From: Silene conica
Lineage: Eukaryota; Streptophyta; Magnoliopsida; Caryophyllales; Caryophyllaceae
Assembly: GCA_029255685.2 (NCBI GenBank)
Contig: CM055311.2
Span: 19,862,952 to 19,926,951 of the forward strand
Length of the DNA stretch: 64,000 nucleotides
Direction: 5' to 3'
The notes under the pieces were generated by a model that saw only the letters and a program-made list of their open reading frames with translations, ran no database searches and was not told the DNA's origin. Each line of letters starts with the position of its first letter. Position 1 is the first letter of the stretch. Of this stretch, positions 26,335-38,664 are shown in pieces. A program made the translations under genes and the position numbers.

Positions 26335-27344
26335 CGTAGGTATGCATAAGACTCTTATACTAAAACAAGTTGACAAGGCATGGCAAAGGCATGAACATGT
26401 AAGATAGCAAAGATCATCATTGAAATACTCTCATTCCGACTTGACCTATATGCTAAAATAAACGTGCATTTTTTGGAAATTTTTGAAATTTTTCTATTTT
26501 TTTGGATTTTTCCTTTGTATATGCAAGGAAAAATAAAGAAAATAACGAATGCAATACAGAAATGCAATAAATGTGTGACAAAAATGCAATGGAACAATGC
26601 ATGTGACACAAAACCATTCCCCAAACCAAACCGCACAATGTCCCCATTGTGCATTAGCCTAAGTGAAGGTTTCATAAAATTAAAGGAAAATTGCAAAAAG
26701 GTAAAACCAAGGAAAAATAGAAAGAACTCACCAGATTTTTCAAGCGCATGGGAAACCTCCCCAAACCAGCCTAAGCTAGGAGGTTTCGGTGGCCAGCAGT
26801 GTCACTCCAAGTACCTGAAAAAGTCAAACGAAAGAGAGCCTTTTTCGAGGATTAAACTATGTTTTGGGTGACGGAGAATGTATTGAAGGTTTGAACAAAA
26901 GAAGAGAAGTGGAAGCATAAAGAAAAGTGAAGGGAAAGGAACTCCCTTAGAGCGTTTGCACGCTTCCCAAGAAATCACGGACCCGCTGTACAGGTGAACT
27001 GGTCGATCAACCCTCCTTTCTGGTCGCCGACCAGATGACAGGATACAGGAGTTTCTGAATTGCAGGGTCTTGGTCGACCAACTGATGGTGGAGGTCGGTC
27101 GACTGGAATTCCTGTAGAGTGGCCTTCTTCTTCTCGAAATTAACTTGGATTAACCAAGTTAACCTTCCCCAAACCTGAAAAACATTATACATGCGCCCAA
27201 AACATGCGCAAAAATCCAGAATCCAGATCTAATTGTCTTAACTACGCAACGAAAGCAAAAATTGTTCTAAAAACTTAAAGCATCGTAAACCAAAAAGTCT
27301 TAACAAAACTGAAAATTTTCTTAAACATAAAAGTTTCGAAAAAC
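26335..27344 (-). other. Athila-like non-coding interior
   Basis: Resumes the Athila-like interior after the solo LTR. It contains CCCAAACCAAACCGCACAATG and TTGTGC-type stretches, and a palindrome pair near 27000-27110. No polymerase domain is recognisable on either strand. Confidence 0.6.
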
Positions 27345-27593
27345 TCATCCGCGAAAGATGCGGAAGATCTCAGACCACGGCTTTTGGCTATATGTCGTTG
27401 TCTCCAGTGTGTTTGTTTGAATTGCCAAACACGTCTCCTCCCCGTCACAAAGCATATGCGATGGACTACTCTTTTTCTCCTCTTCTCTTCTCCTCTTATC
27501 CTCCTCATCGACCATGTCCGGGTCGTCATCCTCCTTGTAGCTTAGGATCCCGAGTCCTCCCCGCTGCACAACGACCTTCTTCACCAAGGGCTT
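27345..27593 (-). pseudogene. C-terminal piece of the Athila-like gag-protease frame
   Basis: Minus strand, directly left of the LARD-like insertion. The frame reads LVKKVVVQRGGLGILSYK, then the acidic EDDDPDMVDEEDKRREEEKK, and stops at 27345. It continues the frame that ends at GNGLGKP on the far side of the insertion (near 35894), with the GGCTT duplication falling in the Lys-Pro codons. The frame was therefore split by the insertion. Confidence 0.7.
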
Positions 27594-28808
27594 TGTAATA
27601 CCCGCATTTTATCGATAATTAATTTACATGGTTAGTATGGTATTGATGATATTTGAGCGTCTATATTCGATAATTAATTTATCGAATGCGTGTTTTATAT
27701 TTTGAACGTAAATTTCGATAATTAACTACCGAATAAGTGTTTTATATTTTATATGATTTTAGTGGCATGTCGAGTGTGATAATTAGTTAATTATATCGTG
27801 TTTACGTTATACTTGGGCCTCAAATTATGTGCCAACCAAAGCAGCCCATCTCGTTAACAAAAACACATTAACACAAACCTTCACACACTCATCTACCGTC
27901 ACTCACAATCACAACACAAAAAAAACCTAACCCTAATGACTTCGACTCACAGCAACTGCCCCCCCTATGCTGCCGCCACTTCAGAGTGTGGAATGAGAGG
28001 TTCTCACGGTGGGTTTGGGGGTGGTAAGGCCGTTCGTTTTCAGAGAGAAGTAAGTGTGTTCATCATCATTCATTCGTTTTATGTTTATGCAACTGTTTTC
28101 AATTCGTTATCAATCATGTATCATGTGCTCATCGTTCTGATTTTTTTATACCTACTTAATCTAGGATGTGTATTGGTGGGGTTGAACCCTAATGGTGTCG
28201 TAATGTTTGCCTAGGACCGCCATGGGAGGGTGTTTTTATTTATCGTTTGATCAGAACAGGGACCCGTGGTCAAAACAGATGCTCGTGAACATGCTATGTT
28301 TGCGTGTTTAATTCGAGTTTTTCTGAGTTCGTTTGTTATGGGTGTGGAGGTTCTATAAAGAGGGTGGTCAGGGTGTTGAAATGGTGGTGGTCACGGTGGT
28401 CGTGGTGCGTCGTAGCGGTTCTAAAAGTAGGTTGTGTTCAGGGTGGCTGTCACGTTTGTTTTAAAAGTAAAACAGAGTTGTGTCTGCGTGAGGGTTTTTG
28501 TGTACGGTTTTGGCGGCGTGGGTGGTGGTCGACGACCACTAATCTCCTCCCTGGAACCACCGCGGCTCAGAGGCGAGCCCGGTGGTGCTAGTGGGGAGGT
28601 CGGGGGCTGTAGGTGGCGTTGGGGGTAGTGTGTGTCGGGGCTGTTCGCGTTGTGTGGACTGTTGTTCGTATTCGGGTTTTCGAGTGTTGCTACTGTTCGT
28701 GCTGTTCGTTTATTCTACCTAAGTTGTCATTTTGTTATCATTTTATGATTAGCATTATTATTATTAGTAATTAGTGTTATTGTAGTGGTGTGATAATAAT
28801 GATAATGA

Positions 28809-28839
<31 letters not shown>

Positions 28840-29982
28840 CATTATTGTTATTATTATTGTTATCAATATTCTTATTAGTGATATTATTCTAATACTAATA
28901 TTACTATTGGTTAGATTATCATTGTTTAATACTATATATTATTACTGTTTTGGTTATTGCTTCGTGTTAATTAAAATTATGAGTCGGGAATTAGTGAGTC
29001 ATGGGAGTTTCTATTTTGGGAAAGTTTCTATTCTTGGAAACTTTCCACTTATGGAAGGTTCCTATTTATAGAAAGTATACGTTGACTTATGGGGGTTCGG
29101 GAAGTTTATTGATTCGTGATAAATACGTGTTTAGGTAACAGTTTCCGCGTGGAACACTTCTAGCAAGCTTTGGACTTATCTTCATATCTGCTATTCGAGG
29201 TAGGGGAAATACTGATAAATATTGATATGTAATCTGTTCTTAATTGATATTAAGCATGTTTGTTACATAATATCATGTGATTGTTATATTGTGCTGTTTA
29301 TATCATTCTGTGATTGGTGCGGAGATAAAGGGTCTGTGATTGGTGCGGAGATAAAGGGTCTGTGATCGGTGCGGAGATAATGGGTCTTGTGATCGGTGCG
29401 GAGTATATTGGGTCTTGTGATCGGTGCGGAGTATAATGGGTCTTGTGATCGGTGCGGAGTATATTGGGTCTTGTGATTGGTGCGGAGTATACTGGGTCTT
29501 GTGATCGGTGCGGAGTTTATTTGGCGTTGGATCGGTGCGGAGTTATTTGGCGTTGGATCGGTGCGGAGAAGGGATGATTGATCCCAGTATATATATATGA
29601 TAGTGTTTGTTATTTATTTTACCTCTACTCAACCTCATGGTTGACCCTGTGTATTCGTGTGACACCTACGATGATCCGGAATGGGGAGTAGATTCTACAG
29701 GTCGGTGACAGATGGATTAGGAGCTTGGGCATGGAGAGAGACATGGCTTGGACTTACTTAAAGTTAGATCACACTTAGAATCTTCATTTGTACTTTTAGT
29801 TTATCATATTTTGGACCTCGTAGTTGTTGTAATATCAAGTTTAAATTTAATCAGTTTTTATATATAAAGTACTTTGGTTTGTTTACTTTGTTATTCACTA
29901 CCTCGGATATTCCGAGATGGTAACAATTCTTTTTATTTGAGAATGTCTTGCTAAAGGCTCTTGAATAAATGGGGGTGTTACA
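27594..29982 (+). repeat. LARD-like 5' LTR
   Basis: 2389 bp. Features in order: a pyrimidine-poor leader; a GC-rich block with GGTGGTCGACGACCACT near 28525; (ATT)n near 28805-28840; the candidate promoter box CTATTTATAG near 29063; a minisatellite; the terminal GGGGGTGTTACA. Short open frames inside recur in the other LTR and are not genes. Confidence 0.93.
29320..29577 (+). repeat. Minisatellite GTGATCGGTGCGGAG
   Basis: About ten copies of a 24-30 bp unit with core GATCGGTGCGGAG, spaced by ATAATGGGTCTT-type linkers. The same array is at 35222-35476 in the other LTR. Confidence 0.93.
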
Positions 29983-29985
29983 AAG

Positions 29986-29997
29986 TGGTATCAGAGC
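29986..29997 (+). other. Primer binding site, initiator-Met tRNA
   Basis: TGGTATCAGAGC, complementary to the 3' end of plant initiator-Met tRNA, 3 bp after the LTR end. Confidence 0.9.
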
Positions 29998-31455
29998 GAA
30001 TGATCCTCAGGCCTCAACCAAATGAATAATAATGAACGTAGGAAGAGTCTAATAAAATGAACCCCGGGATGAAACTGATAGGAGCCCCAAAAAGGAACGG
30101 GATGAGTTAGGGGCCCCCTCACACCAAACCATGGGCCCTTTCGATTCTGTCTCGGGAACCCAATGAAAGTAATTGAAGAGTGGGGTAGACTATATATATA
30201 TAGCGACCTAGTTATTTTGTACTAACACTCTTACAGGAGAAGAACAAGGTAAGTAATATGTGAACTGTGGCTATTAATGTTATTGGAGATTATGATTGAT
30301 ATCAGTATGTGAATCGAGCTGGAGGGTTGAATACAAATTTCAAGAATATGGATGTGTAATTGTTGAGCGATATTTAAAAGTGATGTGATCATATGATTTT
30401 GGTATTTTGAAATGTTCATACGATTATCTGGTATTTAAATGACTATCGTTATTATATGATAATGTTGTTTAACTCCTTGTAAAGACGAGTAATTATGTTG
30501 ATCTTATCATATGTTATGGTAATTCATGTCTAGTGATATGCGGAATGTGTCGCCCTAAGCTATTAATGTATATAGTTATGTGTTACATATATCGTACTTC
30601 AAATTTTATGCCTTTTTACACATTTAAATTCGTTATGGAGTTAGTAATCAATAAGGGATCTCATAGTAGTCTCTGGTTATATTTCGACACTTGGATAAGT
30701 CGTGATTGTGCAATAGTAGAAACTAATTTATTTAGATACACTTGTATAACAATTAAGTTTTTTTTTTTTTTTTTTTTTTTTTAGTTGATCCTACTTTCAG
30801 TTTCACAATCTTTACCGTTTTCTAGATGACAATTACATGTTAATATGGTGCGATTTGATTTCAATGCTTCAAATGATATGTCCACATGTTTTAGAGAAGG
30901 AATGACTGTTTTTAAATGTGATAATGTGATAAATTTCCAGAATATTACCTTGTCTGTACGGGTTGCCATATAAAATGTGTCCCATATATGTATTTGAAAA
31001 CTTTATGTATGATAATATTCTGAGTTAGTCTCCCAATTCTTTTAGTTTCGTGTGGATACGAGTTATGTTTTGCGAGTAATAAATCTTTTAGTTGACAGTG
31101 GCTAGATTATTACTGCACAGTTCCGTTTTTACCGATGTTTTGTAAAGGAAGTCATTTAAAACGTGTTTACTTTTATGTATAATTCCAATTCCACTGTTTA
31201 GAATAGTCATTCGCGTTTTCAAAATGTTAAGCCACGTAAAATCTTATCGAGTCGTTATTTAATTGTGATTTTTGCAAGTTGCCCAATTTTCCGATGAATT
31301 GCTATAAAGTTCTTGTCCAGACCATTTGAGTTGTAGAAATTGTTATAAATAATCCCCTTGAGATATGCATTCGATTCTTTCTCCTATGGTTGGCTAATTC
31401 ATATATTTTCTAAAACCTATAATAGCTCGAAAGATAGCTAAGCGGTTATTTGATC

Positions 31456-31495
<40 letters not shown>

Positions 31496-33480
31496 TCGTA
31501 AGTTGCTGCATGATGTTTAATTGATGAAATCATGAGTTATGTAAGTTTCATATAAAAGTTTAATCAAATGTTAAGTATGTGATGTGACCACGTGATATCC
31601 TGATATGTCACTAGCAACATGAATAGTAGGCATATGAACTGAATACGAACCCTACCATATGATAACGTAACCTGGCTTATTTCGTCAAGTTTTATATAAA
31701 ATCGTTTCAGTTATACAGACGGTCCTAATCTCTAGTGTTTTGACCTCAAATAATGGTGTGGTGTTCGTATGTGATGTTAAGACCATGTTTATCAGAGAAT
31801 AGTCTTGCCAAGTGGTAGGATGAAATTTAACTAGTAAACTTATTAGCATGATATAACAATCTAAGTGTTATATGTAATTGAGATTATTTTGGAACAATGT
31901 GAACTCTAATGATGGTCTTTTATATGTATATTAATGGTACATCTTTTTCTAGATCCTTACGACAAAAATTCCTATAACTTCTCCATATATATTGTTATGC
32001 CATAATGTGAATTGCATATTGTTATATTCAAAATCTGCTCACAATGTATTGAGTTATTAATTGGTTGACATTTGATTTCTGGAAGTAATAGTTTTGTGAA
32101 TTCGTTATGTGTATCGTTAAATTTTCATAATTCATGAGCTATAATTTACAAGAACAATGTTAGAAAAGAATAATCAGTATGTCTCCGTGTAGTCTTAATT
32201 CCGAGCTGTAGCTTGTAATATAGTCCTCTGATTGTGTTTATATTTATCCCAAACCACCATTTACATGTTTCAAAGGTTTCAAAATATTTTCAAAGTGATG
32301 AACCATGATAGAGCTTGTTGTTTGATAATTATAGTGATTGTTTGCAATATGACAATTCTGTAGCTACGTGTAGATGAAAGCCTGTCCGAATGTTTAATTG
32401 ATGCGCGTTATGTAAACCTCCTATTTTGCAAGTCATATATATTAATAGTAGCATGATATTTGAGGTGAGATGTTGCTTGTTGAAAAGTTTATGATTTGAT
32501 AATGTCAGATGGTAAGTCATCCTTTTGGTTATTGTTGAAGAATTAAAATTTAGTGGACATATCACAATATAGGTTTACGTAGTGGTGGTGTTGTATTGAA
32601 CTATGAGAAACATGCTTCTACTTTCATAGTAATTCATGTGAGGGTATGAGTGTGGGCATAAAATCCCATGTATCATAATACCGTATCAAGGTACTTATTT
32701 GGAGCGACCCTTTGAAATTTTGATTATGAGTATTTGGAATGATTTCCATGCACTGTATTGTATTTAAATTGTCGATTCTTTGACCTTGATTCGTGGATGA
32801 GTAGCTTAGAATTTTACTCTAAGTGTTGAGCACGGTTCTTTGAACCATTGACAATATCGATATTGAATTTGAGGTGGAAATTGGTTACTGGTATTGATTT
32901 TGAGTTATGGGGCGTTTGAGCCGAGTTATGTTTACGGCCCAGTGTGACCATGGTTATTGAGTTACATTATTTGGTTTGGAATCGATATGAGATGGAAGTA
33001 TTGTTTAGCGGTTTATCCGCCAGTTCCCTCACCCCTTGTACTTGGCTTAGTTTCGACGATGAAAATACAATACCTGGTTATCTTGGAGTTATATTATGAG
33101 AGGGAGTAATGGGTGAGATGGAGTAATGAGCTAGGATTCTATAATGGGTTACGGGGACGTAACCATGTTTTAAGGAGGATAGGATTGTAAAATCTTAATG
33201 ATTTATGATATGGCTAATCGATAATAATGTTGATATTAGTGGTTGGTACGTCGTGTTTGTTTGAATATACTGGAAAATCCTGATTACTTCTGTTATGCAT
33301 TACAGTGTGGTTCGTGAAGTACCCTGTAACTTAATCATACGTTAAACTTTGGGGACAAAGTTTTCTTAAGGAGGGTAGAATGTGACAACTCGTGTTTTGA
33401 AGTATTTTTATTAGTATTTGATGTTATATGATGACCAGTTGTTGACCACGGGATGGTGAACTTCGGGACGAAGTTCATTT
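29998..33480 (+). other. LARD-like interior without coding capacity
   Basis: About 3.5 kb of AT-rich sequence with no gag, protease, reverse transcriptase or integrase motif on either strand. Two poly-T runs, near 30758-30782 and 31460-31494, could mark small minus-strand retroposons or slippage. No flanking duplications were found. Confidence 0.75.
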
Positions 33481-33494
33481 TAAGGGGGGAAGAC
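33481..33494 (+). other. Polypurine tract of the LARD-like element
   Basis: TAAGGGGGGAAGAC immediately before the 3' LTR start at 33495. Confidence 0.8.
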
Positions 33495-34718
33495 TGTAAT
33501 ACCCGCATTTTATCGATAATTAATTTACATGGTTAGTATGGTATTGATGATATTTGAGCGTCTATATTCGATAATTAATTTATCGAATGCGTGTTTTATA
33601 TTTTGAACGTAAATTTCGATAATTAACTACCGAATAAGTGTTTTATATTTTATATGATTTTAGTGGCATGTCGAGTGTGATAATTAGTTAATTATATCGT
33701 GTTTACGTTATACTTGGGCCTCAAATTATGTGCCAACCAAAGCAGCCCATCTCGTTAACAAAAACACATTAACACAAACCTTCACACACTCATCTACCGT
33801 CACTCACAATCACAACACAAAAAAAACCTAACCCTAATGACTTCGACTCACAGCAACTGCCCCCCCTATGCTGCCGCCACTTCAGAGTGTGGAATGAGAG
33901 GTTCTCACGGTGGGTTTGGGGGTGGTAAGGCCGTTCGTTTTCAGAGAGAAGTAAGTGTGTTCATCATCATTCATTCGTTTTATGTTTATGCAACTGTTTT
34001 CAATTCGTTATCAATCATGTATCATGTGCTCATCGTTCTGATTTTTTTATACCTACTTAATCTAGGATGTGTATTGGTGGGGTTGAACCCTAATGGTGTC
34101 GTAATGTTTGCCTAGGACCGCCATGGGAGGGTGTTTTTATTTATCGTTTGATCAGAACAGGGACCCGTGGTCAAAACAGATGCTCGTGAACATGCTATGT
34201 TTGCGTGTTTAATTCGAGTTTTTCTGAGTTCGTTTGTTATGGGTGTGGAGGTTCTATAAAGAGGGTGGTCAGGGTGTTGAAATGGTGGTGGTCACGGTGG
34301 TCGTGGTGCGTCGTAGCGGTTCTAAAAGTAGGTTGTGTTCAGGGTGGCTGTCACGTTTGTTTTAAAAGTAAAACAGAGCTGTGTCTGCGTGAGGGTTTTT
34401 GTGTACGGTTTTGGCGGCGTGGGTGGTGGTCGACGACCACTAATCTCCTCCCTGGAACCACCGCGGCTCAGAGGCGAGCCCGGTGGTGCCAGTGGGGAGG
34501 TCGGGGGCTGTAGGTGGCGTTGGGGGTAGTGTGTGTCGGGGCTGTTCGCGTTGTGTGGACTGTTGTTCGTATTCGGGTTTTCGAGTGTTGCTACTGTTCG
34601 TGCTGTTCGTTTATTCTACCTAAGTTGTCATTTTGTTATCATTTTATGATTAGCATTATTATTATTAGTAATTAGTGTTATTGTAGTGGTGTGATAATAA
34701 TGATAATAATGATAATGA

Positions 34719-34752
<34 letters not shown>

Positions 34753-35893
34753 CATTATTGTTATTATTATTGTTATCAATATTCTTATTAGTGATATTAT
34801 TCTAATACTAATATTACTATTGGTTAGATTATCATTGTTTAATACTATATATTATTACTGTTTTGGTTATTGCTTCGTGTTAATTAAAATTATGAGTCGG
34901 GAATTAGTGAGTCATGGGAGTTTCTATTTTGGGAAAGTTTCTATTCTTGGAAACTTTCCACTTATGGAAGGTTCCTATTTATAGAAAGTATACGTTGACT
35001 TATGGGGGTTCGGGAAGTTTATTGATTCGTGATAAATACGTGTTTAGGTAACAGTTTCCGCGTGGAACACTTCTAGCAAGCTTTGGACTTATCTTCATAT
35101 CTGCTATTCGAGGTAGGGGAAATACTGATAAATATTGATGTGTAATCTGTTCTTAATTGATATTAAGCATGTTTGTTACATAATATCATGTGATTGTTAT
35201 ATTGTGCTGTTTATATCATTCTGTGATTGGTGCGGAGATAAAGGGTCTGTGATTGGTGCGGAGATAAAGGGTCTGTGATCGGTGCGGAGATAATGGGTCT
35301 TGTGATCGGTGCGGAGTATATTGGGTCTTGTGATCGGTGCGGAGTATAATGGGTCTTGTGATCGGTGCGGAGTATATTGGGTCTTGTGATTGGTGCGGAG
35401 TATACTGGGTCTTGTGATCGGTGCGGAGTTTATTTGGCGTTGGATCGGTGCGGAGTTATTTGGCGTTGGATCGGTGCGGAGAAGGGATGATTGATCCTAG
35501 TATATATATGATAGTGTTTGTTATTTATTTTACCTCTACTCAACCTCATGGTTGACCCTGTGTATTCGTGTGACACCTACGATGATCCGGAATGGGGAGT
35601 AGATTCTACAGGTCGGTGACAGATGGATTAGGAGCTTGGGCATGGAGAGAGACATGGCTTGGACTTACTTAGAGTTAGATCACACTTAGAATCTTCAGTT
35701 GTACTTTTAGTTTATCAGATTTTGGACCTCGTAGTTGTTGTAATATCAAGTTTCAATTTAATCAGTTTTTATATATAAAGTACTTTGGTTTGTTTACTTT
35801 GTTATTCACTACCTCGGATATTCCGAGATGGTAACAGTTCTATTTATTTGAGAATGTCTTGCTAAAGGCTCTTGAATAAATGGGGGTGTTACA
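33495..35893 (+). repeat. LARD-like 3' LTR
   Basis: 2399 bp, nearly identical to 27594-29982. Differences include one or two extra trinucleotide units near 34700, one fewer AT unit near 35505, and about ten substitutions. Confidence 0.93.
35222..35476 (+). repeat. Minisatellite GTGATCGGTGCGGAG, second copy
   Basis: Same units in the same order as 29320-29577. Confidence 0.92.
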
Positions 35894-35898
35894 GGCTT

Positions 35899-38544
35899 CC
35901 CCAAACCATTCCCTGCAATAGGAAAAACAACAGCATCCTCCATATTGCTCCCAATCTGGGGCGGAGTAGGCATTAAAATAGGAGAAGTGTTGATGACCTC
36001 ATACTTCTTTTCATAAGTGATAACATTACATGTGATGGGGGTCATAGCATGCATCCTTCTTCCTATAGGAAAGACCAAAGATGATAGAATGCTTCCCTAC
36101 CTTAAAAGTCAAGGTCCCACTACCTACGTCAATGATAGCTCCAGCGGTGTGTAAGAAGGGTCTCCCTAATATGATAGGTATATGGGCATCCTCAGGGATG
36201 TCCAAAACTACAAAGTCAACTGGGAAGAAGAACTTGTCAATGCGCACAAGGATGTTTTCCAACACCCCTATGGGTTCCATAGACGTACGGTCGGCCATTT
36301 GAACCGTCATGCTAGTCATTGCAAAGGTGGTCATTCCTAGTTTTAAGGCCACACTTAAGGGCATAACATTGATGCTAGCCCCTAAGTCACATAGGGGCTT
36401 CTTGACTGGGAAGGTCCTTATGTTACAGGGTACAGAAAAACTCCCTGAGTCCTCTAACTTATGAGATGCAATGACAGGGGATAGGAAACTTGAGGACTCC
36501 TCAGTAAGTGCTACAGACTCTAGCTTGTCAAGAGACCGCTTTCGGGCTAAAAGTTGTCTCATAAATTTTAAATACGAAGGAACCTGTTGGACTAATTCTA
36601 AGAATGGTATTTGTACATTAAGTGAACGAATAACATCTTTGAATTTGTCGAAGGATACCTGTTCCTTCGTGGGTAGAAGTCGCTCCGGATATGGAGGAGT
36701 AGAGCTTTCAGCATTTGCAGCTCTCCTTAAAAATTTGGGGGTCTTGTCACCCCGGAATAGGAATTCCCTTAGGTTATCAGGCATTTCAGGCCTAAAGGAA
36801 TCCGTCTGTTCAGCTGCCTTGGTCGGTCGACCATCATCTTCGGTCGGTCGACCATCTTCCTGTTCTCCAGAAGCTACTGGAATCGCGTCTTTGGTCGACC
36901 GACTGGCATCAGTGGTCGGTCGACCAGAATTACTGCTACTCGGAATCTGCTCTTTCTCCTTTCCTTTTGCACCAGCTTTCTCACCTCCAACTTTAGCCCC
37001 GCTCCGCAGTGATATTATGTTTAAAGTCTCTTTCTTTTGGTCCATTTTGGTCGGAAGTTGACCCGGGACCCGTGTATCATTCTTGCTCGCAATTAGAGCA
37101 ATTTGAGACTCCAACATTTTCATTCCTGCCTCTCGCGCCTGTGACTCCTTCTGGGCCAACCCTATAAGATTTTGGATTAGAGCATCCGTATTGGGTGGTG
37201 GGTTTGAAGGTGGTTGTGGAACGAAAGGTGGTTTTAGGAAGTTTTGTTTGTGCGGAGGGATGTAAGCTTCGTTTTGGTTTTGTTGTTGGTGTTGTGGGTT
37301 AAGGACGTTTTGGCTTGTCCATCTCATGTGGGGGTTGACATTGTTGTTGTTCGGGTCATAAAAATTGTTTCCGCGGTAATGTTGGAAAGCCGCACACGTT
37401 TCAATAGATGAAGTATAAAATTTTGAAACGTGCCCTTCTCCTCCGCATCTCTCACATATAAACGGACCGTCAGAAACTGCATTCACGTGGTACATGCCAC
37501 CCTTAATCCCACTCCCAATCTCAAACTTACCACTGTTAACTTCAAGCTTATCCAGTTTGGCCATTAAAGCCTCAATAGCTGCAACATTAGACTCAGCCTT
37601 CATTTGGTGACCACGGGAAGTCCCGTGTTCAGCCCGATGTACTACGACATCCTCTATGATCTTGAGACCCTTAGTCTCTCCCGAATTCTCGTGGAATCTC
37701 CCATTGGCAGCAGCATCTAGATATGCTCGGTTATCATCACAGAGGCCATTATAGAACTGGTTACATAGAAACCACTGTTCGAATCCATGATAGATGAGGT
37801 ATGGATCGAACGAGTCTCTTGAACCTAGTCCAAGCCTCACTAAAATCTTCAGAAGCTCCTTGTTTGAAGCTAGTAATCTGCGCCCTCAAGGCATTAGTCT
37901 TGGCCGCGGAATAGTATTTCCGATAGAAGGCCGAGGCTAATGTGTTCCAGTCGGTCACTCCCGCAGCAGTGCGGTCTAAGTCTCGGTACCACTCCCTCGC
38001 CGAATCTTAGAGGGAAAAGATAAACATTGTTTGCTTAACCTGGTCCTGGGTCACTCCATCTGGGGGTGCAATAGAGCATATATAATTTGTGAAGATTTCA
38101 ATATGCTTTGCTGCATCCTCATTGGCCGCGCCCCCGAATTGATTTTTCTCCACCATGGAGATGTAAGAAGGCTTGGCCTCGAATGGTTTCCCCGTGCCCG
38201 CAGGTAGAGTGAACCCTTTGTATAGGTCCTTCACCTGTGGCATGGAGTGACTGGCGATGCTTGCTTCTTCAGTCATCTTTTCCTCTTCTTCAAGGTTTTG
38301 GAAGTATGTGTTTATGGGTGTTTATGGGTGTTTTGGGTGTAGGTGGATTGTGAGGTGATTGTGGTTGATTTGGTGTATGTGGGTTATTTTGTGGTGATGG
38401 TGGTTGATCAAAAATGTCTTCTTGAAATAGAGAAGATGGTGAACCTCCTTCCCTACTGTCTAGAAAACGCTTTTTCCTTGCTCTAAGATTCCTCTCAAGC
38501 TCAAGATCAAGTGGTAGGAGTTCTCCTTGAACCGACCTGCACAT
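35899..38544 (-). pseudogene. Athila-like gag and aspartic protease, decayed
   Basis: Minus strand from 38544. The N-terminus is MCRSVQGELLPLDLELERNL, then after a frame change PQVKDLYKGFTLPAG. The gag core is SAREWYRDLDRTAAGVTDW, ALRAQITSFKQGASEDF and FEQWFLCNQFYNGL. A zinc-knuckle-like CERCGGEGHVSKFY follows, but Tyr stands where the last Cys is expected. A Pro/Gln-rich linker follows, then ISLRSGAKVG. The protease reads PLCDLGASINVMPLSV (catalytic Asp) and IPIILGRPFLHTAGAIID. Damage: frameshifts near 38285, 37840 and 36065 and a TAA near 38007. Codons near 36820-36930 read GRPT or SRST because palindromes like those in the LTRs fall in the coding frame. No reverse transcriptase follows. 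Confidence 0.88.
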
Positions 38545-38642
38545 AAGATGGAAACTACAAGAAAAAAGTGAGAAAGGTTTAAGGAACAGAGTTCCTTAAA
38601 CACAAAAACAAAAACAATAAACAATAAACACCGGCGTCACCA

Positions 38643-38659
38643 CCCCGGCAACGGCGCCA
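38643..38659 (-). other. Athila-type primer binding site
   Basis: The minus strand reads TGGCGCCGTTGCCGGGG, 5 bp from the 5' LTR end. This is the primer-site sequence typical of Athila/Tat elements (usually assigned to tRNA-Asp). It is also present at 46115-46132. Confidence 0.9.
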
Positions 38660-38664
38660 AAATT

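Larger units (their letters stand above)
27594..35893 (+). mobile_element. Young non-autonomous gypsy element (LARD-like)
   Basis: Two LTRs of about 2.39 kb start TGTAATACCCGCATTT and end GGGGGTGTTACA, with TSD GGCTT at 27589-27593 and 35894-35898. The primer site TGGTATCAGAGC follows the left LTR by 3 bp, and a purine tract (AAGGGGGGAAGA) precedes the right LTR. The 3.5-kb interior encodes nothing recognisable. GGACGAAGTTCATTTTAAGG before the right LTR recalls chromovirus 3' regions such as Tekay/Del. By eye the LTRs differ at only about 10 substitutions. Confidence 0.92.

Noticed and set aside
20422-26375. 14-bp repeat AAAACAAGTTGACA near both ends of the solo gypsy LTR as a target duplication
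   Set aside because: The TG...CA-type LTR ends are flanked directly by the 5-bp AAACT copies. The 14-bp repeat lies some distance outside and is probably a local repeat of the Athila-like sequence.
27936-28214. 92-codon frame MTSTHSNCPPYAAATSECG, repeated identically at 33837
   Set aside because: It lies inside both LTRs of the LARD-like element. Identity follows from LTR duplication, not coding constraint.
29320-29577. Second CRISPR-like spacing pattern
   Set aside because: Same reason. The spacers are near-identical linkers and the array is duplicated in the other LTR.
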